Source: Gerris lacustris (Eukaryota > Arthropoda > Insecta > Hemiptera > Gerridae). From it: a stretch of 64,000 nt of DNA. The first letter of the stretch is position 1. Each line of letters starts with the position of its first letter. The DNA is taken from contig OX578280.1 of the NCBI GenBank assembly GCA_951217055.1, positions 18,391,394-18,455,393 on the forward strand, in the 5' to 3' direction. Both the position numbers and the translations under genes were made by a program. Below the pieces are notes generated by a model. That model was given only the letters and a program-made list of their open reading frames with translations, made no database searches and was not told the origin of the DNA. This document shows positions 1-12,321 of the stretch, piece by piece.

Positions 1-1185
1 CCCACCTTTAGCCATATTTTACTCTTTGTGATATCTATTCTTTGAGTAATTCCACAAAATCTGAGCAAAATAACTAAATATGATTTGATATCCAATAAAG
101 TGTATTGCTAATATTGAGTAGGCTTTGATACTTAATAAAAAAATAAGACCAAAAGGAACATGTAAAATAAATCAATTACATTTGAACAAAAAGCATTTTT
201 TTTTTTTTTTTTTTATTTATCAATAGTACAGATTGGAAAAATTTATTTTTTCAATGAAGCAAGATCAGATAATTGAACGTTCAGATAACTAACTACTATG
301 GATAATTGGACTACTGTATATTTTTTAAAAGAAAAAAAAAACTTAAGTAAAATTATACCTACTTATAAGAAAATTATTACTTGATCTAAGAGAAGCAAAG
401 TTAAAGTTATCAGGTATTTATTGATAAAAAAAAAAGAAGAAAGTTTCATATCCATGGAAAAGTGGGACCAATTTTAATCAACTTAACTTTACTGGACAAT
501 TTTAATAAAAAATCAGTCAGTATGATCAATCATAGATTAACGCAAAATATTTCTTAGAATCATCTGTTTAACACCAGATACTGATGAATAAGTAGGTATG
601 GTACTAAAACTTTAAACTATAAATGTAATGCTACTCTTTAATACTTATTACTACTTTTGTTCCAAGAATCTATAACTACCCTCTTCAGAATATTAAAGAA
701 GTTATGCAAAGACTAACTCCAAAAGTTATTTTGAAAAAAATAAAACTATGGTAACCAGATAAACACAAAAACTTTTAAAGTAACAAGATTAAAGCTTACA
801 CATTCAAAAAAACTTTCGAACTTATGATGAACATTGATTAGTTTGTTGAGGAACTACAATAGAACATATTTTAATGCAGACCATATTTTTTTTAAAAAAA
901 ATATCATTGTTGTTTGGTCTTAAGGAAAAATAAAACGCTCCCTTTAGCGATATTTCGACCCCTCCTTGGGTCATTCTCAAGCTCACTGACAAGAAGATTA
1001 CACTACATTGAAATCTTTGAATTGAAATTGAATTTTATTTTTTTAATTTTATTGAATTGTCTGATTCTCGTCAATTTCTCTACATCAAGATATTGTTTAT
1101 GACACTTAAAGGAAGTATGAACAATTCTATTTCCCGTTTACCTCTTACATTCCTTCATCCTTCTTTTAACTCTCTGTTTCACTGT
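1..1185. other. AT-rich stretch, no gene seen
   Basis: Homopolymer T near 190-213. At 940-985 the minus strand has the TGAGAATGACCC...GGGTCGAAATAT stem motif found at other foldbacks. Otherwise nothing recognised. Confidence 0.5.
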
Positions 1186-1189
1186 TCAC

Positions 1190-1395
1190 TGCTGTAGCGG
1201 GGGAAGGGCCCCAAAGTTTGAAGCTAAAATTCATTTCTCGATTTCGCCTCAGGATAGAATTTTTTTTTTTCAACATATCTGCCAAATTTCGTCAAAATCG
1301 ACCCAGTAGTTCAGGCTCCACACGCCTGCACAGATGACAGACAGACGTGTTTTAAAAAAAAACACTTTTTAGACTCAGGGGACTTCAAAATCGAA
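1190..1395 (-). repeat. dispersed repeat family A (unknown class)
   Basis: Core TTTCGTCAAAATCGACCCAG, GTAGTTCAGGCTCC, CTGCACAGA-GACAGACAGACG, ACTCAGGGGAC. Other copies: 7362-7600, 20896-21150, 52235-52500 and 52683-52950. Such C-to-GACAGACAGAC tails are common in arthropod short retroposons. Confidence 0.8.
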
Positions 1396-1635
1396 TTATC
1401 AAAGTAAAACCAAAAAAAAGTCTAATTTCTAAAAAACTATAATTCCCTATTAGTATCAATCAAACCCCTTCAATTCTAACACTAAAAAAAGGAAGAGTAA
1501 CCATTTTTAAGCTTCTCAAAAAAACCCAACCGAAACTAATACTACCACATTATGAAATAACCATAATCTGAACAAGGAAAAGGTTACAACAGAATGCATC
1601 AAGATAACCTGAGCAAGTGGTACTGAAGATCTGAA

Positions 1636-1775
1636 TCCAAGTGGCTAGCGTAATCGCAAAACCCTCCTGAACCAAAGTCATTATCAATATACTTGGCGAT
1701 GGTTCAAATCCCAGGGAGGTGAGGCATTTTTCACGCTGGTGATGATATTATGTGGATGAGAGAAGTGCCCAATTC
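1636..1775 (+). repeat. tRNA-derived SINE-like sequence
   Basis: AGTGGCTAGCGTAATCGC resembles an A box and GATGGTTCAAATCCCAGGG a B box about 75 nt later, the spacing of a tRNA head. A GC-richer body follows. Confidence 0.55.
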
Positions 1776-2736
1776 CCTCCCTCCACTACTAAACTACTCT
1801 AAATTAGCCATTACATTTTAATTGTATATCAAGACTGACATTATTAAACTAAATTACTTTCAACTGCATTTTTTTAGAATGAGATCAAAACAGATGTTTT
1901 CATCACTATAAACATTTGTCATCAGTTTGTATATAAACTAATGAAGTTTAGTTCCTCTTTGAGATCCTATAATATAATGTGACATTTTTGGATGCTAAAA
2001 GTTTAGTCATTGATGTGGTTTCCTGTCTTGAATGATACCATTCATCATCAGCACCTTTATTTCCTCCTACTATTAATACAGAAGAGGAAAAAAGCCTTAA
2101 AAAGGAAAAAAATATATTTATTACTCACTCTACAATAAGTTTAATTGCGCATTTTTTACATTCATCTTTTTTTCTTTCAGGCTATGTCACAATGCTTTCC
2201 TTTGTTATGAAAAAAATAATTAACTGGAAATTTACAATAAACAGTTTTGTTTTATTCAATTAATGTCTACTAATTGAAATGAAAATGCTCCACACCCCAC
2301 TTCAAAATATGATTCCTTTAAAGTGTCTATTCTTTTACTTCCTAAATGTTATAACTCTTGAGAGGTCATGATTTTTAAGTGGAAAATTGATGCAGGAATA
2401 AATGTTTTTTGGGAAAAGAAACCTTACAGACTAGTTATTTTTCCACAAGTAAAAAATTGAACATTATCAAACTTGTATTAATAATTAATGACAATAATAT
2501 CACATAAATAATATTTTATACCACAATTTATAAGTATTACCAGAATTTATAAGCAAAAAAGTAATACACAACCATATTCTAGTATGTAACCCCCCAATGA
2601 CCATGAGAGTTAATGTTTCTGTAACTATCTACTCAAATATAGTCGGAAATGAGAGAAAAATTAAATGGTGCGTTCCCTTGTATTTTTATTTATTTTTCTA
2701 TTAACATTTCAATAATAATAATGGCCACATTAACTT
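1776..2736. other. no gene seen
   Basis: AT-rich unique-looking sequence; no recognisable exon, RNA or repeat structure. Confidence 0.5.
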
Positions 2737-2739
2737 TTA

Positions 2740-3173
2740 GGGGCCTTTCACACCAAAGATGCACTCTGCGTCCTGGTCGCAAGTGGCATGTGCGTCTTGC
2801 ATCCTTATGACACGAGCGTTCACACCGAAGTGGCACGTGGCTTCTTCTTATATCTTTTATTTGAACTCCTCAGTTTTTTCAGTGCATTTGAGTTAAAATG
2901 ATGAATTATCAATCACCCGACTCTCCGTGTATGTAGGGCACATGTAAATGTATGTAGGGCGGCATGTAAATAATAATAAGGGTGCATGCTAATAAAACAC
3001 CAGCCGGCTGGTTTTCAAGTCGCACGTGCCACTTGCATCTAGGATGCACATCGCACTTGCTACTTCGGTGTGAAAGCTCTCGTTCAGTTATACAGTCCGG
3101 TGTTCAAGATGCATGCATCTTGCCACCAGGACGCATGCATCCTGCGACCTGCTACTTTGGTGTGAAAGGCCCC
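2740..3173. mobile_element. 434-bp PIF/Harbinger-like MITE
   Basis: A perfect 19-bp terminal inverted repeat, GGGGCCTTTCACACCAAAG, is flanked on both sides by TTA (2737-2739, 3174-3176), the usual PIF/Harbinger target duplication. Internal subterminal copies of TTCACACCGAAGT occur in both orientations. No transposase. A partial copy lies at 18424-18560. Confidence 0.8.
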
Positions 3174-3176
3174 TTA

Positions 3177-4015
3177 GTAAAAGAGATTTCAATCACCAGT
3201 AATTATTAGAAGACAAATAGAGCAACCTAGAACCAACAAATAGTACTAAACGCTGAACTTCTGTTTTATTTGTTGCTTTTTTTAATTCTGGATTTTAGTT
3301 GTTACTTTTTTGTGAATTATTTTTGTACTATTACCTCTCTCGGATTGTTTTTGGCAATTTTCTCTTTGGTAAATTAAATTTCCTAGTATTAATAAAAACA
3401 TGCATAATAACACGAATTCATAATTAGGAAGAAATTATAAAAATAATGAGATTCTAAGATAAGTTTCACTGGCTATTTTATTTATAAAAAATATAATGGG
3501 GAAAAACAAACTAGAAATTCGTTAATATTATATTGATTAATTGTCATGGAGAGCAATACTTTTTATAATAACAAATACATATTAGTTAGGTTTGTTCTAA
3601 CCCCGTTATTTGTAGCGTCCTTCGCATTTGCATCATCCCGTGGATTTGTGGATCGTACAAAAATCGTTTAGGACAGCTGTGACTATAATTCGTACTGTAT
3701 AAAAAATAAAAACAAACAAAACAGGAAACCTAACAGATTGGAAACCTTCCTGTTGTTATTCGTGAGATTTGACATAACTGCACATGTCATACAAAGTAGA
3801 AATGGGTATTGTCTTAGCACTCGACTGTACTGACTTCGGCAATACTCGGAAGTTCCGACTTCAAAACGAAGCTAAGCTTTCAGTTTCTCCCGTGTTCATG
3901 ACTTCTTGGTTGACCTTTAGTGGCTATAATTTGCCCTCACATAGGTTGGCCAGCCTGAGCTGTCAGAATTAACTCACTTCTTGAGCCTAATGTAGAGGTT
4001 TTAACCCACAAAATA
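3177..4015. other. no gene seen
   Basis: AT-rich with a slightly GC-richer patch near 3600-3960. The 62-codon frame there matches no known protein. Confidence 0.45.
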
Positions 4016-4420
4016 CAGTAGAACCTCGATAAGAAGTGTCTCAAGGGGATTAGGGAAACAGTCTTGTTATCGAGGTGCTCTTTTTGTTGATGGTCGAATT
4101 ATAAAGGTTATTTTGGCTATCAGTTGTGTTATCGAGGTTAATGTTAATGTTTTTAAGTCTAGAATTGTTCAAGGTCGACCCATTCCTGTATAGAGTCGTA
4201 TTATAGAGGTTGACTTCTCAAAAACAACTTGTTATAGAGGTTCTGAGATACGTTGTGAATTGGAAAAAATCCATGTTATTGAGGTTGTTTGGATAATAAT
4301 AGTCGCGTTATAGAGATTAATTTAACATTATGTGTTATGGCAATCTCAAGGGGATTTGAAAATTGCATTTGTTATTGAGGTTGTCGTTTTATTGAGGGTT
4401 GTGTAAGCGAGGTTCTACTG
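4016..4420. mobile_element. pogo/Tigger-like MITE
   Basis: Starts CAGTAGAACCTCG and ends CGAGGTTCTACTG, the terminal repeats typical of pogo-group elements. The inside is built of many variants of GTTATCGAGGTT in irregular tandem. Confidence 0.7.
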
Positions 4421-4434
4421 CACTATTCTTAGTT

Positions 4435-4800
4435 GTATGAAATTTGCGATTTTTTATATAGATAATACATTAAGAAAACAGATAATATCTACACTAAGGC
4501 TAATTCAGATTGTACGTGCCCTGGAAATTTCTTCGAGTTGGACCTCTACCTGGTTTATACACAGGAGGGTTGTTTTTCTTCAGAAAATGAGCGGGGCACC
4601 GCGAAGCGGTGCGGAGCGGCTATAGAAAATTCAAGGGTCCACAAAATTAAGGTTTTTAATTTAATATGCGGGATTTTATCACCTAACCTCAAAGTGGGGG
4701 CACGTACAATCCGAATTTAGCCTACACTAAATATTAGGTAAGACATACCGAATTGAAATGGATAATGAGCTAACCTCTAATGAAGTTTGCTATTACCAGA
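4435..4800. repeat. segment duplicated at 6105-6255
   Basis: TATAGATAATA-ATTAAGAAAAC and AATGAGCTAACCTCTAATGA appear in both places, in the same order. The left copy carries the hAT-like insertion. Confidence 0.7.
4499..4722. mobile_element. 224-bp hAT-like MITE with exact 8-bp target duplication
   Basis: Terminal repeats GGCTAATTCAGATTGTACGT and its inverse ACGTACAATCCGAATTTAGCC are flanked by TACACTAA at 4491-4498 and 4723-4730. An 8-bp duplication is the hAT hallmark. The surrounding sequence (4440-4490 plus 4731-4790) recurs near 6112-6250 without the insert, a near-empty paralogous site. The core resembles 59201-59390. Confidence 0.82.
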
Positions 4801-7361
4801 AACAATATTAATTCTCTAATCCCTTGGAACCAACATTAATGATTTTGATCGTGACATTAGTGGGCTTAGATTTCGGACACCTATTATTAGTGAATCTGCA
4901 TAATACAGTGCTGTTATTATAAAATATGGCGGGGTCTCACTCCAACGTATTATTTTGATAGAAGGATCAACAAACTCTCCTATGACCAAATCACACAGGT
5001 ATTATCTCTTAAATGTATTCATCATACAAATGTACTGCCTGACAAAGGGATATAATCTCTCAAGTGTATAAATCGAGCAAAATTGAGCCGCTAAGCGATT
5101 CTCAACCGCACTATCTCTTTCAGTTCAACCGTATTATCATTTTAAGGTCGTACCAATGCTTTATTCGTTGTATAAGAATGTCATATTTGAAGTTTCATCT
5201 TCTACTCCGCTCAAAGTTCTTGATTACTAGAGAAATTATACAAACAGATTCACTATCCGCATTCATACTTTTACAATCAATACTTTTACAAGATATTATA
5301 ATTTATATAAGTACACGAGTAATTATGTCCCTTAATCACATCAGTAATGATTAATTTATGTTGTAACATCAATAAATAGAATGAAGGTTATGAAATGTAT
5401 AGACACCAGTAAAATAACCTTTCGTTTATTTTTAAGAGCATTTACTATTCTTCATAAGATTGTCTTACCTGGGCGAACTCTAAATTTCATTGATATTTTG
5501 TAAAATAATAAATTTCAAAGGAATTGGGAAGGTTGAAGGTTATAATAAAAACAGGTTATACATATTGAATAAAAAAGATTTTATCATAATTTTAACTCTT
5601 ACTTTAAACGACCCTATAGCTATTGAAAATTTAGTCAAAACAAAACAATTTTTCCTTTCAAAATACTCCGCATAAAATAAAAAATGAATAAACTGAAACT
5701 AAAATAAACAGTAATTCTACTAAAATGAGGAAGAGTTGTAAACAGGGAAACATAAAAACGAATACCAAACGTAAATTTAATACGACTAAGAATAGTTCAA
5801 TCGTACAATCGTGGGAGAAGGAAGTGGAAATTACGCGTTTAGGTAAATAAATAAGTGTTTTGCACTTTTTTATACTAACATACAGTTTATAACAATAATC
5901 ATTTTTATCGCTAATACATCATAATACCATTGAAGATGGTCTAATATTTATAAATGTATTGCTCTTTCTAATAGGTCCCTTATTGTAAGGGTGTGAACCT
6001 CCCTTATTTTAAAAAAATAATCCTTAACTATTGCAAAAGATTGCATCTATCACATTATAGATAACAACATCCAAAAATAATTTTAACTTGACTTTTATAA
6101 AGTAGATATTAGTACTTATATAGATAATAAATTAAGAAAACAGATAAAATCAAAACTAGATAATTTGTACAACATACCGATGCAATAAAGAAAACAATAA
6201 AGGTATGTGCATTAATTGAAATGAATAATGAGCTAACCTCTAATGAAGTCGATTGAAGTTCGCAAATATGTAGTGGAACTGGATGAAATATATACTCGTA
6301 GGAAAGCACTTTATTATCGTACAGACGACGGAGACGCCTGCGATACCGCCACTCTACTCCGCGAACCCGACAATCACATAAAAAATGGCGCAATTACAAA
6401 AATAAAATAATCTTCAAATGAACTTCGACAACTTCAACTCTACTTCCCGAATGTGGGCGATGACGCACGGGGCAGAATCGTTCTCGATCTGAAGAGAACC
6501 AGGAACGCACTCTCTATAACCTGACTCAGAGTTGCCAACATTTACTTTTTATTTATGCTAAAATCACCCCACTCTATTTCTTAACTGTTTTTTTTTTCAA
6601 CCCGCTTTTACAACATTGATTCAAATTTGAATTATATTTCACTATCATTATCGTCATATTATGATAATTAGATTATTATTAGTACTGTAATTAGAAAAGT
6701 GTTTATATTCTATTTTAATAAGTTATACTTTTTTTTCATGTATATTCTTTTAAAACTACGCCATAATGTGGAATGTGTTATTATTTGTTTAACTTTATGT
6801 GAAACACTAAGCTTCTTATCATGATTTGGAGTAAAAAAGCTAATTTATTTTTACAGGAAAAAATATTATGGAATTTTTACAGGAAGTTTTTGCTTAAATA
6901 TGATGTAAGTGATATTTTATTTTTATTTTACACCTCCAGTTTTTATTGTTATTTTTCAATTGTTTTTATTACTACAATGTATAGTGGAGTAGAGTAAACT
7001 AATACCAATGGAAGAATCTTGAAATCGTGTAGACAATTTTTTGTAGACAATTCTTGTGTATACAATTTTTTCCGAAGTACATAAATAGATGGATTTTCTT
7101 CCTATAAGTCGAGATGGAATAACTTTAGAATAAGTACATTCCCAAGCCCGCAACACACTTTTTCTTTTTTATCACAAGAGCCGGGGACTAAGCGCCCATG
7201 GCGCTCAAAGGGAAGAGCAAAAACCTTAACAACCCCCCTCAATCTTGGACTTATTTTTCTTCTCACACCGTCCCCTACACAGGGGCATATCGATGGTACG
7301 GTTTAAATTCGGCTTTGGCAAGATCCTTTGTACAGAGGTTTGTCTTTTTTACTTACTGATA
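4801..7361. other. no confirmed gene; GC-richer patch at 6240-6540
   Basis: 6240-6540 is clearly richer in C+G and CpG than its surroundings and has an arginine-rich open frame on minus, without an ATG. It could be a promoter or first exon, but no downstream exon is recognisable on either strand. Confidence 0.4.
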
Positions 7362-7600
7362 TTATGAGAAAGTATTGTGATGGCACGAACATTTGATTTT
7401 GATGGATTTACACCTTTTGAGGTCCCCTGTGTCCAAAAAAGTGATTTTTAAAAATTGCCTGTCTGTCTTCAGTCGTTTCTTGTCTGTTGTTGGAGCCTAA
7501 ACTACTGGGCCAATTTTGACGAAATTTGGCACAAATGCAGAAAAATCATACCCTGAAGCGAAATCAAGAAATTAATTTTACCTCCAAATTTGGGGGCGCA
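7362..7600 (+). repeat. dispersed repeat family A copy
   Basis: Starts GAGAAAGTATTGTGATGGCA and runs to CTCCAAATTTGGGGGCGC, the same order as the right arm of the 51947-53285 foldback. Confidence 0.8.
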
Positions 7601-8943
7601 CTCACGTGATAACCATAAGAACTAAATACTAAATAATTATAGTTAATTACAAAATATATTTATAGAATTTTCATTTTCTTTATCTTTATGAGAAACCATA
7701 TTGAATTTTCATATTATATGCAACATGTAACATGTTACAGCAAACAGCTAATCTTTTTCATGCTAAAAAGATCAAACCTGTATTATATTAAAATTACATT
7801 GTGCAACAGCATATGTGAGGAAAGGGCCAATCATATAATTAAATATTTACAATTAATGTTATAAAGATATGTGTCACAGGTCAATGCATCAAATCTCTTG
7901 TCTAGAGGAACTAGCAAATATAGTTCATAAGTCTGGCAGTTGCCTCTAATTTACGTTGTCATGGCCTCTAATGTGAGAAGCGCTAGCAGATGCAATATTA
8001 GCATATTGCATCTGCTAGCCCTAACAAGAGACTATCTAAGACTCAAACTATTGTAAGTTACACGATTAAGTTGTATGACAAGAGAAATCACATGTTTGGG
8101 AATAAGTTAAGAGTAATCTTCAAACCATTTTAAAATTTAATATAGAATTTTATTACAAAAACCCTGCAATAATTTCAAAAATGAAAAAAGATAGTTCACA
8201 CTGATGTGGTTTAAATCTAACCATTTATCTGTGTGAACATTTGAAATTGAAACCAGTTTTACAATAAAAAATGAAAAAAAAAATTGGGGGGGGGGGGGGA
8301 GATTTTGTACTATTAACCCTTCGTTACTTCGGGCTGGTGCATTGAGTGCACCAAGAGTAAAAAAGTTTCTGCAAATCACAGATTCACGATGCGAGAATAA
8401 TAAAACCTCATTTTAACCTACCACTAGAGACCCCTAAAACAGATGACACAGTCTGCTTTGATTATTGCTTCATTCTGCATTGTTTTTCCATGTTTATTTG
8501 TCTTGGTGCACTGTATACGCCTGTGCCACCATGTCCGGTATAGAGAAATTATGCCTTCCGATCAATATTTTTCGGTTTTGCATGAGTTTTCGGATTAGGA
8601 TGATGGTTGTGAGGAGTTATTTTAGGACTTTGACAACTAATAATAATTAATAGGGTTGATAATTAAGGTTGAAAGCCCGATAATAAATCAGAACGCTGAA
8701 GGAGTAATTACTGATTTTTTATAGTAATTTTTATTTTTATAATTAAAGATATTGAGAAATAAATATAAAATACATTAATTGACTTTTTAGTTCAACATTT
8801 CCAAAACGCAATCTAGATAATCTGGATTTGACCTATTTATGGTTTGAAAAATGCTATGGCTTATAAAGTACGCCGCCCTTGCCTCCTTGTTTGTCCACTA
8901 TAGCCGTGCAACAAAGGGTAAATATATTATTATTTTTAAGAGT
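7601..8943. other. no gene seen
   Basis: Holds the 7982-8019 hairpin and a G14 run at 8286-8299. No exon recognised. Confidence 0.5.
7982..8019. repeat. perfect 17-bp stem, 4-nt loop hairpin
   Basis: GCTAGCAGATGCAATAT, loop TAGC, then the exact inverse. Pairing does not extend convincingly outside. Confidence 0.95.
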
Positions 8944-9606
8944 GCACTATGCGATTAGAACAGTGTTACTAGTTTTATATCCTTCAAGACTTTTTTAGGC
9001 ACTATGCGATTAGAACAGTGTTACTAGTTTTATATCCTTCAAGACTTTTTTTTGGCACTATGCGATTAGAACAGTGTTACTAGTTTTATATCCTTCAAGA
9101 CTTTTTTTGGCACTATGTGATTAGAACATTGTTACTAGTTTTATATCCTTCAAGACTTTTTTTTTGGCACTATGCAATTAGAACAGTGTTACTAGTTTTA
9201 TATCCTTCAAGACTTTTTTGGGCACTATGCGATTAGAACAGTGTTACTAGTTTTATATCCTTCAAGACTTTTTTTGGCACTATGCGATTAGAACAGTGTT
9301 ACTAGTTTTACATCCTTCAAGACTTTTTTTGGCACTATGCGATTAGAACAGTGTTACTAGTTTTATATCCTTCAAGACTTTTTTTGGCACTATGCGATTA
9401 GAACAGTGTTACTAGTTTTATATCCTTCAAGACTTTTTTTGGCACTATGCGATTAGAACAGTGTTACTAGTTTTATATCCTTCAAGACTTTTTTTGGCAC
9501 TATGCGATTAGAACAGTGTTACTAGTTTTATATCCTTCAAGACTTTTTTGGGCACTATGCGATTAGAACAGTGTTACTAGTTTTATATCCTTCAAGACTT
9601 TTTTTT
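8944..9606 (+). repeat. 12-copy minisatellite, unit 55-57 bp
   Basis: Units begin GCACTATGCGATTAGAACAG at 8944, 8999, 9055, 9110, 9167, 9222, 9277, 9332, 9387, 9442, 9497 and 9552. Copies are nearly identical; length varies only in a run of 6-9 T. There are no unique spacers. Confidence 0.95.
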
Positions 9607-9770
9607 GGATTTCACAGACTATGTTATTAACGCAATCCAATAAAATTTGAATAAACTGCATATTTATTAACTACATATAGTGTTGTTAGAGCATCATAAA
9701 ACAAACAACCTTAAGGAAATTACTTTTTTGTTTACTTGATTTTTGATTGAGAGGTTAATTAATTGATTTT

Positions 9771-10467
9771 AATTATTGTAGTTATTGTGGGTCCTTAGGG
9801 ATGTAATATAAAATAAACTCTCCTATATCATACTGCTATATTTCGACTCTAACCTTGAGTCATTTTCAAGCATCATTTATAGAGCTATGTTCTTGAAATC
9901 TTTTGTAATACAAAATCGTCATTTTTTTTTTTTTTTTTTAAATATATAAAAAATTATTTTTAAGTGCTTATTCAGCTACTCGTCTTGTTCCTTAAGTGGA
10001 ACATACCACAAATCCTCACATTCAAATTAATTAAAAATCTTGCTTGTAAACAGTTAACAATTTCCCTAAACTTAATAACAAAAACAGAAACAAACTACAC
10101 AATAACCCATAAACATGCTAACAATCTCACTAATTGATTAAATTAAATTAACAACTATTTTTAAAAAAAATGTATTATATCACAGCTCTAGTGTTATACT
10201 GTACCGTATGTACAGTATAACACTAGACTATTATACTGTGATATAATACATTTTTTTAAAAAAATAGTTGTTAATTTAATTTATTCAATTAGTGTGATTG
10301 TTAGCATGTTTATGGGTTATTGTGTAGTTTGTTTCTGTTTTTGTTATTAAGTTTAGGGAAATTGTTAACTGTTTCAACTCAAAGGTTAGAGTCGAAATAT
10401 AGCAGTATGATATAGGAGTTTATTTTATATTACATCCCTAAGGACCCACAATAACTACAATAATAAA
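9771..10467. mobile_element. 697-bp foldback element
   Basis: Terminal arms match in inverse: the left has TATTGTAGTTATTGTGGGTC, the right GACCCACAATAACTACAATA. Further in, AAACAGTTAACAATTTCCCT pairs with AGGGAAATTGTTAACTGTTT. The centre is near 10203 (ACAGTATAACACTAG). The left arm has about 150 extra bp, including a T/A-rich run. Confidence 0.85.
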
Positions 10468-11520
10468 TTTCAAGGGATCACCAATCATCTATGATTTTAA
10501 TTATTCTTATCTTGGGATCTATTATTATCATTATTATTATTATCACTCCTTTCAGGGGATTGACAACTTTACTCATATATACAATGAGATCATCAGTGAG
10601 AAACAACTCTCAGGGATTGAAACAATTCAGGGGAACAAGTGCATTTAAGATAATCAATTCACTGATCCCATTTTCTCAAAATTTTGGGAATTAGGATATG
10701 AAGAGTCTTTGTGGCACTCTAAAGGAAGGCCGCTTTAGACATTCAACTTGGTTGTCAACCATGTTGTCACTATATGCCATATTGATGGTTGAAATTTTGT
10801 GAAATTAATAAAAACATATTTCTTGTGGGATGGGCCTCTTCTTTATATTATTTTTTACTCTTAATAATAACGAGTTATAACAATTCTTCACTCATTTTAG
10901 ACCCAAAAATCTCCACCAACAAACGTAAACAAACTGTAGATTCGGTAGACAACTTTACATTGTCAACTTGATTGGGATCTTGGTTGACAACTATGTTAAC
11001 TACCAAGTCGATTGTCTATAGGCCACTTAATACTTCACGTGTTTTCCGATGATGATTGAGAATGGATATAAATTTAAACCAAACTCTGTTAAAGCTCTGA
11101 TTATCTCCAAATTTAAACTAAGTAGCGTTATAAGACATCCAGGTTAATCTCAACTCCAAATCTCTAAGCTTTTTGATATATCTCCTCTTTTCTTTGGCTA
11201 GATAAAAAGAAAATTATTAGAAAGAATATTGTGCTGCATTTTTAGTGGAATGAATCAAATGATACTTTTACCTATTTGCAGCCATTTTTAGAATATAAGA
11301 ACTCTGTCTATATCTCATTTGATCTCGTTTAAATTGGACGAATAAGAAGAAACCCAATCTAAAAGGTATTTATTCTTCTTTAAATTTCCACCATTAGAAT
11401 AAAATATTGGAAACAAACCATTGATTTTAAATGCTATAGTTTTTAAACAAAATAAAATGTATTAACCTGCAATACTTTTGTGCAAATGGGTTTAGTCTAT
11501 ATTTATTAAATTAAGAGTTT
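10468..11520. other. no gene seen
   Basis: Low-complexity ATT repeats near 10525-10545, otherwise AT-rich. Repeated GTTGTCAACC / GGTTGACAAC fragments (10752, 10982) may be element ends. Confidence 0.45.
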
Positions 11521-11542
11521 CGAAAAAATCAGTTAGTTCAAA

Positions 11543-11582
11543 CGGTCACCCATCCAAGTACTGACCACGCCCAATGCTGCTT
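11543..11582 (-). pseudogene. 5S-rRNA-like fragment (3' half with box C)
   Basis: The minus strand reads AAGCAGCATTGGGCGTGGTC then AGTACTTGGATGGGTGACCG, nearly identical to the AAGCAGCGTCGGGCGCGGTTAGTACTTGGATGGG part of animal 5S rRNA, which carries the internal promoter box C. It continues into unrelated sequence and a T6 run (minus) about 20 nt later. A GC-rich block with a GGCCACCAAAGTGGCC hairpin lies upstream. Probably a 5S-derived SINE or pseudogene, not a functional 5S gene. Confidence 0.75.
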
Positions 11583-11946
11583 CTTCCAGCTGCTTCGCCG
11601 GAGAGGCCACTTTGGTGGCCTCCAAAGTGAGGAAAAGTTCCGAGGCACCCCGTACCTGTTTTTTTTAAATATAAAATGACTTTGACTAAATAACTATTAA
11701 GACAAAGGGATGTTTAGTCCAATTTACTTTGGGACAAAGGAATATCACACTTCTGTTTTATAAGGGGAGTAACAGTCTAAAGAAGAAAATTCTATACACC
11801 ATCTTTAGATTGTTACTCTCCCTCTGTTTTTTTTTATAAGGGGAGTAACAATCTAAATAAGTGCCAGAGTTTCAACCATCATTCATTTGCTCACCTATCG
11901 TTTTTGTTACCTTTACGATTGCTGTCAAACGTGAAAAGTAATTACA

Positions 11947-12119
11947 ATTTGTGCCACAGAGTTTTAGTGCGTTGAAAGCGACGGAAGTCAAAAAATGGGG
12001 TGTGGAGCCAATGAGAGCACAGGATTTTAAAATCCAGTGCTCTCATTGGCTCCCACCCCATTAATTTTTATTTTTACTTTCCCGTGCTGTCAACACACTA
12101 AAACTCATTTGGTGCAAAC
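11947..12119. repeat. hairpin MITE-like palindrome
   Basis: GAGCCAATGAGAGCAC and GTGCTCTCATTGGCTC pair around GATTTTAAAATC. The outer arms GAGTTTTAGTG / CACTAAAACTC pair too. About 173 bp overall. Confidence 0.8.
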
Positions 12120-12226
12120 TATAGGGGCTGTAGTAGGTTGAATCAAATTTATATACATACTAAAATAAACTCTACTAGACATAGCGTTTATCTTTCGCAA
12201 AGCGAGCGAAGTAATTATTTAGATAA

Positions 12227-12321
12227 TTTAAAATATAGTCATTTCAAAGTTATTTAAATGTATAGTTATTTTAGTTATTTATATTTAAATTCTAACAACT
12301 TTGAAATGACTATATTAAAAA
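12227..12321. repeat. 95-bp hairpin
   Basis: ATATAGTCATTTCAAAGTT pairs with AACTTTGAAATGACTATAT at the two ends. Confidence 0.8.

Noticed and set aside
8944..9606. CRISPR-like array
   Set aside because: Repeats are directly contiguous with no unique spacers, and the genome is eukaryotic; it is a minisatellite.
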